DNA from: Blasia pusilla
Taxonomy: Eukaryota > Marchantiophyta > Marchantiopsida > Blasiales
DNA length: 64,000 bases
Direction of reading: 5' to 3'
Assembly (NCBI GenBank): GCA_050084515.1
Contig: CM114272.1
Span: forward strand, 14,322,001-14,386,000
Positions 56,061 to 64,000 of the stretch are shown here, piece by piece. Both the position numbers and the translations under genes were made by a program. The notes below the pieces were generated by a model. The model was not told the origin of the DNA and ran no database searches. It saw nothing but the letters and a program-made list of their open reading frames with translations. The first letter of the stretch is position 1, and each line of letters begins with the position of its first letter.

Positions 56061-57514
56061 TCATCGACAAACCATTCTCAACTCTGGATATCCCACACAG
56101 GTCTATATCCCCTAAACCCATACATGATCAATGCTCCTAGCATTAGCATGAAACCCAATATCCCGAAGAATTTCCCAATATCCGGAAATCCCTCACATGT
56201 GCAGGTTAAGAGACCAAAATGGGTAACCTGACAATAATAACAATATCGCTCCTCGGCAACTGCAAATCTTGACCCCAACTCGGTTGTGAAGACAACTCCT
56301 CCAATCAGCAAGTCGTACTCCTCTCATACTAACGCTGCTCAAACCTCCTTGATGTGCACTGCAGGTCTAGCGGTCCGGTGCGGCAATGGTGGCACGGAAC
56401 GGCTACAAACAGCACGGCACTCGGCGGCATACCCTCCTCAATTTTCAATTCACATGCTCTGCACCTTAGTGAAGGAGCGGCTCCGCGATCGAGACGGTGC
56501 GGTACGGCCACATGCGGTAGGGCGCGGCAATCGGCGGCGCGTTGCGGCTACGGGCGTCACGGCATAGTATTGGATCATCGTCGAGCGGCTACCAATCCCA
56601 ACATAGCAACATGAAATGAAAACTCAAACACCATAACCCGAGGTCACCTACCATTAGTGGTTGATGATGAAACTACGATGACGGTGGCGGCCAAACCAAA
56701 GTACGTGGTGGCGGTGCAAGTTCGAGAATCAATGGTGGTCGTAGAAGACCCTCCACTCCGTAAGGGCGGCAATGGCAACCAAAGGGTGGACAACAACCAA
56801 ATGTGGCTCTGAGCAGCGCTAGGCGACGGCAACGGCCGACGGTGGACCGTTGATGGTGACGACGTATCGTTGATGGTTGACCGTTGACGGTGGACCGTTG
56901 ATGGTGATGATTGAACTTCAACCGTGATCGTTGACCCTTGATGGTGACTATGACGGCGACAGCTGGTTTAGGGTTTGAACAATTGAACCCTAAAAATCCC
57001 CTAGCAATGGCAATTTTTCAAGATTGACCATAACTTTTTGCTCGTAACTCCAAATTGCGCACTGTTTGTTGCACAACGTGCACAACTTCACGACTCACAA
57101 GAGCATAAAAATATTTGGAAAAAAAATTTCCAGTAAAAATTGACGGGGACTGTCATAAAGCCAAATGTCTCTTTCTCCTACACATTATTCGGCAGCGCTT
57201 CGGTGCTGATTTCTCCCAACAAAAATGTAAAACATGTGAGAACAAAAATCAGCAAGCTACATGGTGCTCCCAAAAGCATCGGCATGGGAGAATCCGCCCC
57301 CACACTCAATCCCTATCAAAAATTGGGCAGCGCTTCCACGCGCCACTCTTCCACACAAAAAATCGGCAAAGGAAACATCACAAGTAAGCGGCTCTTGTTC
57401 CTCTGAGCACTCCCATGAACCGCTGAATGGGGAATACGATCCCCAACGTGCAAAACTAGCAAGTGACGAGTGAGCTCCCCCATCAAGCTCTCTCACTCAT
57501 TCATTCTCTCTTTG

Positions 57515-58031
57515 TAAAATAAGATCAAATCTCTCTCACAACAGTATAGTTCTCACATGTGTGCACTCTCACATGTGTCTCTCAATGTCAAACCAAACCC
57601 ACTCTCCTAATGAGAGGCTTGGGTTACACACACAAGGCAAGCAAGACCATAGCTCCGTCGCCTCATGCCAAGAGGTTCAACAAAGAGAGAATGAGCTCTC
57701 AAGCTCTTTCTCCTTGACGTATACCCCTCCCCTCTCCCAAGCTCTCTCCATGGTAACCTATGCTCCCAAATCACCTCCTTTGCTCTTGACCTGATGTAGG
57801 AGGTCAAGGACCACTTACCAAAAATAGAAAGTCGATCATATACTCAAAATATTACTTGCCTAAAATAGTAAGTTCCTCAATATGGCTCCAAATGAGCCGA
57901 AACGAAGGGAAAACCTGCTCTCTCAGGTTTCCGCGGGCCTCAGCAGGTCATCCTCAACCTACAGAGCCTGTCCTCCACTACTCACGAAGGCGGTCTACTA
58001 GATCTCACCGATCTATCCTAAAAGACGTGAT
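57515..58031 (-). repeat. 5' repeat A1 of copy 4
   Basis: On the minus strand it starts ATCACGTCTTTTAGGATAG and ends GATCTTATTTTA, then continues into the leader (CAAAGAGAGAATG), exactly as in copy 2. Repeat B does not follow. Confidence 0.82.
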
Positions 58032-58037
58032 AAGTAC

Positions 58038-60329
58038 AAAGTGAAAGATTTCACTTCAGATCCTCAGACGGATCTTATTAGAAGAAAATTGGCATGTTAT
58101 GACTCCAATATATGACAAAGTTGAGTCATTTATCTATAGAAATGACTTGTAACAACTCATTACCAATGGATTCATGAAAACCAAATAAATTATTGGTTAT
58201 GACTTAACTCTTTTCACAATCGACATGGTATATGACTTGAGTCGTGTCTAACAAGTCATTAATGTAAGATTCTCACATCATTTACACACAATGTTTGGCT
58301 AACCAATATTTCTCTCAAAGATTAACAACAATCTCATCTAAGGAAGACATATGCATTTAACAATCATTTACCCAGAAAGTGAGCTATTCTCCAACTTCAA
58401 ATGCTTTATCCCTCTCAATCACTCCTTGCATACATATGTTATCCTTTGTTCCCTATTGTTTTTCACAAACATATTCATAGATAGTATATGAGTTGTACAA
58501 TATGGCAATATAAATGACTCACCCACCCAATATAATGACAAGTATGGTAACTGACACTACTACCCTAGTCATGCAAACAATTGACAACAACTTTAGATAA
58601 CTAGAATATTTACACATATAATGATTGAAATGAGCAACCAAATGACCAGGAGAGTCATTCATTCCCACTATAACAATATTTATGACTACAAAGTTATTTC
58701 CAAAATCATCATCTTGAGTTATGCTCTAATACATGTACAATTGAGTAGCAAGTTCCCTATGGCTATAGTCATTTGTAAGAAACACAGTCTATTATATGGC
58801 ATTGTACAATTTGTCACTACACATCCCAAAAATAATGCTAGGTCAGAAAATCCAACTAGTTATTGAATTATTCCATCCAAGTCTATTACTTGTCTAATGA
58901 CGTGGAGTAGCATAATTGGTTTAAGAATCCTAGTCATATACTATATCATAATGCCACTGAATCATTAAATACATGCATCAACATGTTACGGGGAAGGCTA
59001 AACCCTATGGATCTCTATCATTTATGAAATGTAATCCTAGTCAATATGTCATGTCATATCATGATGTCAAAAAGGAAAATATAACTAAGTCATCATTTGT
59101 AGATGTCATTAAATAAGGCAAAGTTATGTTCCACTAAATGTCTATATCTTTGATAATATAAAGAATATCTAGGTGGTATTTACTATTATCACACTATCAT
59201 GGACTCTGGTAAATTAGATCACTTATATTACTTAGTGAACAAGCCTTTTTTTTTTTTAGTTTCTCTCAAGCCAAACGATTGAAGGCCCAATTGCATCTCC
59301 AAGTGTTTGTTTGAGAGGATTGTCATTTTTATTGGCCTCCCATAATGGAAACTCATATTGGTTCATTTTATTAAGGTCCTCTTTGACCATGCCGAGAGCT
59401 ATCTTCTTTGCATAAAACCTGTCCCCACCACTCAAACCCAAGACCGGAAAATAAATGTAGTCCTTGTATATAAATTTAGAATAAAACACATATTTTCCAT
59501 GATATTTTTTGAATGTTATTACTATTATTTCCTTATTAGGATACTTAAATTCTAACTATGAAAAATATTCCATATTCCAATATGTCTACAATGTACATAT
59601 AGAGGTTCCCCTTGCCTCGGAGGCATTGTGAGTTGGAGCATCTTTTCATGGTAGGGAGCCTTTTTGTCCATTTAAGAGGATCACTTGGAGGTAGGGAATA
59701 TGGTCAAGGGTCAACCAAGCTCTCCATTAAGCTGGGATAGGGGAGGATACACCAACAATGATGATGGATTGGATTACAAAGAGGAGGATGCCGGACCATT
59801 CCACGATTATTGCATCTGTATAGAGTCTCTTCATTGGTAGAGTTGATGATATAGGCCTCTCATAAGAGGTCATTTGCTCTAACGCCACCCTCCTTGAGCC
59901 CCGAAGGCTCAAGTAGAACCACTAAATGGATGATATACAATAATGTGCCACCAAATATAAAAGAGAAGGATGATTGTATACACAAGTCACATGCAAGGTA
60001 GTAGATCATCATGACCTCCTAAAATGAATACTACAAAAGGTCCTTGTAGATGTTGATGTACTCTCACTTACCTTCCTACAATCATGAGATACCCTTTTCA
60101 TTTTAGACTTTTTACATAGGGATAAGTCAAACTCACCTATGAATGGATAATGTTCTATAATCTGCCTTAGAACACTAATTACTCTCTCATATGATGCACT
60201 TGAAGCCATTCTCTATAAATTGCTATAAATCAATATTTGTAAAATACTTGATGATAATAAATCTTATAACGAGAAATAACTCTAAAATCCTTGCCACTCG
60301 CTACTAAGAGGTAAATACCATAAGAATTA
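58038..60329. other. AT-rich spacer; one weak exon-like stretch on the minus strand
   Basis: No confident gene. A minus-strand frame at 60,009-60,209 starts MASSASYERVISVLRQIIEH and contains donor-like AGGTGAGT and GAAGGTAAGTGA. A second short frame lies at 59,256-59,489. Neither is recognised. Confidence 0.35.
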
Positions 60330-60504
60330 CTAGTGTACAGCTCGTGCCATGCACTAGAGTGAAGGGATTAATCATGCTGCACACAAAATATTTTTTTTTC
60401 TTATTGCACGTAATATGGGAAACATTTGTTTATTGCCTAGTTGCCATGTGTCAAGCATATAAGTGTTTGCAAATCAAGAAGACACTCTCCAACGATAATA
60501 TAGA
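60330..60504 (-). mobile_element. Short non-autonomous Helitron (copy 1)
   Basis: On the minus strand it starts TCTATATTATCGTTGG after an A and ends with a small hairpin (GTGC-ATG-GCAC) and CTAG before a T. The A|TC...CTAG|T arrangement is the Helitron insertion rule. It is about 175 bp and matches the relic at 9,983-10,147. Confidence 0.65.
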
Positions 60505-60810
60505 TTAGAGTGGCTAAAAGAAACCGTGCAACCATCCTCATAAATCAAGTTATGAACATTACCCATGAAGGAGGGTGTCATACTCTTAACAATTAACATA
60601 GACCAGTGAGGTGCCAACTAAGTGCATGATCCTCATTTAGTGATTTTTTTCCACACTAAAATGGGTCACAATGAAAAAATAGTTTTTTCATCATGCTCAT
60701 GTCGCAACAAGGTTAACACTGGTAAAAAGAAATCCTCCCATTCTGTAGAAGATTTGTGAAATATTTTACACCAAAAACAAAAAAATGCACACGTTTGTCC
60801 TTAGTGGGGA

Positions 60811-60990
60811 CTAGTATAATGTCCGTGTCTTGCACGGGTGAAAAATCACCCGTGAGGGAAGGGCAAACACTCTTATGAGGGCGGGCGGGCACTAGGTATC
60901 ACATGTGTCAATACCAAAGCGAACTAAAATGAACACGTGTCAACACCTCAGGACGAGGTCCTAATACCCGTCCTATTTTAATAATATAGA
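60811..60990 (-). mobile_element. Short non-autonomous Helitron (copy 2)
   Basis: On the minus strand it starts TCTATATTATTAAAATAGGA after an A and ends with hairpin CCGTG-CAAGA-CACGG, then CTAG before a T. It is about 180 bp with no coding capacity. A 70-bp stretch inside it (ACACGTGTCAATACCAAA region) is repeated just outside at 60,994-61,075. Confidence 0.75.
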
Positions 60991-62521
60991 TATGAGGGCG
61001 GACAGGCACGCAGGGTTAGGGCTTAGGTATTACACGTGTCAATACCAAAATGAACTAAAACGAACATGTGTCATCCATGAGACCCCGACCTCATGGATGG
61101 AAGCTTTTGTGAGAGGGGGGCTACCTTTGAGCAGCTCTAGTACCAATAGATGCCATCGGACTCCTGATAATCCCGTAGGGACTCCCGTTACGTTACGGGA
61201 TCCTCGTGGTACGCAGCTCTAAATCTTTAAGGCATTCCATTGCTTTACCCGATACCTGTCGAAGCTCAGAGAAAATAAACCTACGCCCAACCTTTGAGAC
61301 GCACGCCCTCCTATGTACTCCAGGATTCCATACGTTCGTGCGATGCCACGGGATCCCCGCAAGTCACCTCCCCCCCCCGGTTCAAGCAAGGCCGACCAAA
61401 CGAGACGAGCGGACCAGCGTATCACCAAACCCCTTCCTCCTTTTTTCTCCGCTCGTTAGTAGCTTCTTCCCCCACCTCAGCGCCCATGTAGCAGACTTCC
61501 TTCTTCCCATCATTCGCCGCGAGCTGCCCTCGCTCGCTCGCGCACTAGCCCCGCGCTCGGGGCGTGGATAAGGAGGAGGAGGAGTAGGAGGAGGACAAGG
61601 AGGAGGAACAGGAGGAGAAGCGGCTGCAGAGAGGTGTGTGTGTGTGTGTGCGTATTTGTGTTCGATCGTTCGTTTGGCTGCCTCTGGGGTGCGTTCAGAA
61701 TGAGTATGTCTGAGTGTGGATGTGTTATACGGATTGGTGTGGTGACCGGCTTATTTTGTTTATTAGGGTTTGTGAACTGGAAAGAGCGGCGTGCCTGCAC
61801 CGTGTCCAAGTGTGTGGGACGTAATATGTTGTCCAATTCGTCGTCTGGGTCAGTTTGTCGGGCGATGGATGCACCGATGTCAGCGCATGCGTGATGGTGA
61901 ACGTGGTCTTTTTGGTGTTTCGTTTGTAGAAGGAGGAGGAGGAAGAACACGGGACATTAGGAACCGGAAGCGCGGAGGGCTTGGTTCTTTGAAGGTCGCC
62001 GAAAGGATCGCCTCGTATCTTAGTTAGGTTTGTAGTGTGGAGGAAGAGGTCTGAGCGAATTCGTGGCTTACTTCTTCGGACCGTGAGTGGCAAGGAGCGC
62101 GACGAGCCTGAATAGGCTGTGGCGAGGTTGAAGAAGAAGAAGCGGTCGGTAATGTGGAGGACGACGTCGGGAGGAAAGGAGGTTTAGGGTTTGTAGTGTG
62201 GTTGGGTATGTCTTCGTCTGGCGGTGCTCTTTTACATCGGAAGAGCTCCGACTTCGAAACGAAATTTGTGGCATGCGACTTCATTCCGTGAGAGTCGAGG
62301 TGCGCGGAAAATCTCTACAGGTCGAGAGGAGGATATGGCCAGGTTGCCGAAAGCGATGTTAACGTGAAGGTCGTCCTGGAAAGTTAATTAGGTCAACCGT
62401 GTATATGGGAGCTTTCGGTTGAGTGCTAAAAGTCTTTCGAAGGCTAGAAACGGCAATAGTGAGGAGTGAGTAGAGGGAGCAAGAAGGTTGTAGATTGGGA
62501 GGCGGGGTTCAGCACTCGACC
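60991..62521 (+). promoter_or_regulatory. Upstream region and probable leader of U2AF35
   Basis: Contains a second copy of the Helitron-internal 70-bp phrase, a C-run at 61,369, GGA-rich repeats (61,570-61,620) and a short GT repeat (61,635-61,650). Other plant U2AF35 genes often have an intron in the leader (family knowledge). Possible sites are AG|GTGTGTG near 61,633 and TTCAG near 62,511, but this is uncertain. No other gene is recognised. Confidence 0.4.
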
Positions 62522-63487
62522 ATGGCAGAACATTTAGCCTCCATTTTTGGAACGGAAAAAGATCGGGTGAACTGCCCGTTTTACTTCAAGATTGGAGTGT
62601 GCCGTCACGGGGACAGATGTTCCCGCCTGCACAACCGACCCACAGCCAGTCAGACGTTGCTCTTGGCCAACATGTATCAGTCGCCGGATGCAGGCTTTCA
62701 CGGTGGTGTAGATCAGCATGGAAACATCCAGCAGTCTGACCCTCGCAAGCTCCAGGAGCATTTTGAGGACTTTTACGAGGACATTTTTGAAGAGCTGAGC
62801 AAGTACGGCGAGATTGAGAATCTGAATGTGTGCGACAATCTTGCCGACCACATGATAGGCAATGTGTACGCGAAGTTCCGGGAGGAAGAACATGCCGCGG
62901 CTGCTCTGAATGCTTTGAACGGCCGATTCTATGCCGGACGTCCCATCATCGTGGACTTCTCTCCTGTCACCGACTTTCGCGAAGCGACCTGCAGGCAGTA
63001 CGAGGAAAACACCTGCAATAGGGGCGGGTACTGCAACTTCATGCACTTGAAGAAAATTTCCAGGGAACTGCGGCGGAAGCTTTTCGGAAGTTACAGGAGA
63101 CGGAGCCGGAGCCGGAGCCATTCTCCATATGGTCGTGGTGAAGCTCGTGGACCTCCTAGTCCTCGACGATTTGGGGACAGAGATGGGTTTGAGCCAAGGA
63201 GGGGAGGCCGCGGTGGCGGTCGGGGAGGGGGCCGTGGATATGGCCGAAGGTTCGACGGCGGAGATAGAGATGACCGTCGCTACGATGACAGGAGAGGGAG
63301 GAGACGGGATCGGAGCAGAAGCAGAAGCAGAAGTCCGGCCCAGAGACGAGCAAGAAGCCCTGTTCGTGAGGGTAGCGCTGAGCGCCGTGCAAAGATCGAG
63401 CAGTGGAACCGAGAAAGAGAGGAGCGTCAAGCTGCTGAGCCTGCGCCCGCACCTCCAGCTGGGGCTTCTGCCGGTTATGATGATTAG
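62522..63487 (+). CDS. U2AF35: U2AF small subunit (U2AF35), 321 aa, intronless coding region
   Basis: It is the small subunit of the splicing factor that recognises the AG at 3' splice sites and pairs with U2AF65 in the nucleus. Domains: first CCCH zinc finger (Cys18, Cys27, Cys33, His37, in [18 protein letters not shown]), a U2AF-homology RRM at about 40-150 ([34 protein letters not shown]), second CCCH finger (Cys157, Cys165, Cys171, His175), then an RS- and RGG-rich tail ending AGYDD. The start at [15 protein letters not shown] is chosen because plant and animal members begin [14 protein letters not shown]; an in-frame ATG nine codons upstream (62,495) is possible but not conserved. Length fits the plant family. 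The frame is intact, implying function. Confidence 0.97.
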   Translation: MAEHLASIFGTEKDRVNCPFYFKIGVCRHGDRCSRLHNRPTASQTLLLANMYQSPDAGFHGGVDQHGNIQQSDPRKLQEHFEDFYEDIFEELSKYGEIENLNVCDNLADHMIGNVYAKFREEEHAAAALNALNGRFYAGRPIIVDFSPVTDFREATCRQYEENTCNRGGYCNFMHLKKISRELRRKLFGSYRRRSRSRSHSPYGRGEARGPPSPRRFGDRDGFEPRRGGRGGGRGGGRGYGRRFDGGDRDDRRYDDRRGRRRDRSRSRSRSPAQRRARSPVREGSAERRAKIEQWNREREERQAAEPAPAPPAGASAGYDD

Positions 63488-63680
63488 TGCAAACTATTGG
63501 GTGAAGGTGACGAGCAGCAACTCCCTCTACCGTCCATTGGGCTTCTGCACCGTATGATTCTAAGTGCAACCATTTGGTGAAGGTGACGAGCAGCAACTCC
63601 CCCCAATGTCAATGGCCCTCCGAATCATCTCATCATCAGTGCAGGCGTCTGGTGAAGGTGCAGAGTAGCAAGAGGTCATC
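63461..63680 (+). repeat. Three tandem units of about 76 bp spanning the U2AF35 stop and 3' UTR
   Basis: Units share GGGCTTCTGC, TATGATT, AGTGCAA and GGTGAAGGTGACGAGCAGCA, spaced 75-77 bp (GTGAAGGTG at 63,501, 63,577 and 63,652). The first unit contains the last codons and stop; the third is more diverged. Confidence 0.8.
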
Positions 63681-64000
63681 ACTGGAATGGCGAATGTAGT
63701 TTCAATCCAGCTACTCTAAGCCCATGAAGTTGTACCACATTACGCAAACGCTTTGGTCCACTGTTAGGGCATTTTTATTGCAGCAGTTGATCGTATGTGC
63801 GCTCTCGCAAGGAGCAAATCTTTCGTCGTAGAGAAAGCCGTAGGTTCTAACCTGGTGGCTTGTCATGAAGACTACTTTTCATCAAGAGTTCAGCAAAGTT
63901 TGCAGCTGTGTTAGTATCCAGCTGGGTACAGGTTTAGGGTTCTGGGGGTTTTCCCATGTCTCTAAAACAGAAGTAAATGTTGATGTTTGAGTAAGAAATG
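63681..64000 (+). other. 3' flank of U2AF35
   Basis: Probable rest of the 3' UTR and downstream sequence. A T-rich stretch near 63,770 and AAGTAAATG at 63,971 could act in 3'-end formation, but no canonical signal is clear. Confidence 0.35.

Larger units (their letters stand above)
54414..58031 (-). mobile_element. Gypsy family 1, copy 4: 3.6-kb deletion derivative
   Basis: On the minus strand: A1 (58,031 to 57,515), leader, gag including the first zinc knuckle, a 70-base piece from the start of reverse transcriptase (EPDMGPKF), the second half of A2, and B2. Protease, methyltransferase, RNase H, integrase, PHD finger and B1 are missing. The flanks AAGTA (54,409-54,413 and 58,032-58,036) form an exact 5-bp target duplication, so this deleted form may itself have been mobilised in trans or have deleted after insertion. 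Confidence 0.82.

Noticed and set aside
62534-63430. 298-codon minus-strand frame opposite U2AF35
   Set aside because: Antisense shadow of the conserved U2AF35 coding sequence, rich in Ser/Pro/Ala from the RS and RGG codons.
1-64000. tRNA, rRNA genes or CRISPR arrays
   Set aside because: None of the conserved tRNA or rRNA phrases and no regularly spaced identical repeats were seen.

Overview
The window looks like nuclear DNA of a land plant, probably not a flowering plant. Both intact genes are plant-type (a MOR1/XMAP215 microtubule-associated protein and the small subunit of splicing factor U2AF). Everything else is repeats or unrecognised sequence: Ty3/gypsy-type and Ty1/copia-type retroelements, plant-style Helitrons, and AT-rich spacer. 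The moss/liverwort/lycophyte/fern assignment is inference, based on an intronless MOR1 and a DNMT3-type methyltransferase (a class kept in bryophytes but absent from flowering plants). All similarities were judged by eye; no alignment or search was run.

Layout. 1-3,977: the 3' half of a decayed Ty3/gypsy-type element (copy 1). 3,975-6,526: a truncated Ty1/copia element on the minus strand, inserted in copy 1's terminal repeat. 6.5-12.1 kb: AT-rich sequence with a hairpin, a Helitron relic and a degenerate repeat. 12,141-18,209: intact, intronless MOR1 on the minus strand, followed by its upstream region. 22,144-31,235: 5' end of a second gypsy family (family 2), split by a copia element (22,515-30,475) that itself holds another copia fragment and a MITE-like piece. 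31,241-41,515: the most complete gypsy element (copy 2, family 1). 41.6-43.4 kb: a third family's gag on the minus strand, abutting a family 2 copy (copy 3, 43,402-46,004). 46.4-48.1 kb: an older copia lineage. 51.8-54.3 kb: an unclassified three-copy repeat. 54,414-58,031: a deletion derivative of family 1 on the minus strand (copy 4). 60.3-61.0 kb: two short Helitrons. 62,522-63,487: intact U2AF35.

The main discovery candidate is the gypsy-type element. Reading copies 1 to 4 together, its order is leader, gag with two zinc knuckles, aspartic protease, a DNMT3-like cytosine-5 DNA methyltransferase, reverse transcriptase, RNase H, DDE integrase and a C-terminal PHD finger. The methyltransferase lies in the pol reading frame. 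It has motifs I, IV, VI, VIII and X in the normal, unpermuted order. A DNA-methylation writer and a putative histone reader thus sit in one retroelement polyprotein. Its termini are also unusual: a 5' repeat A1 with no B segment, and a 3' block B1-A2-B2. Two copies (31,241-41,515 and 54,414-58,031) are flanked by matching 5-bp sequences that look like target-site duplications, which supports these ends as real. All copies seen here are broken by stops, frameshifts and deletions, so none is autonomous.
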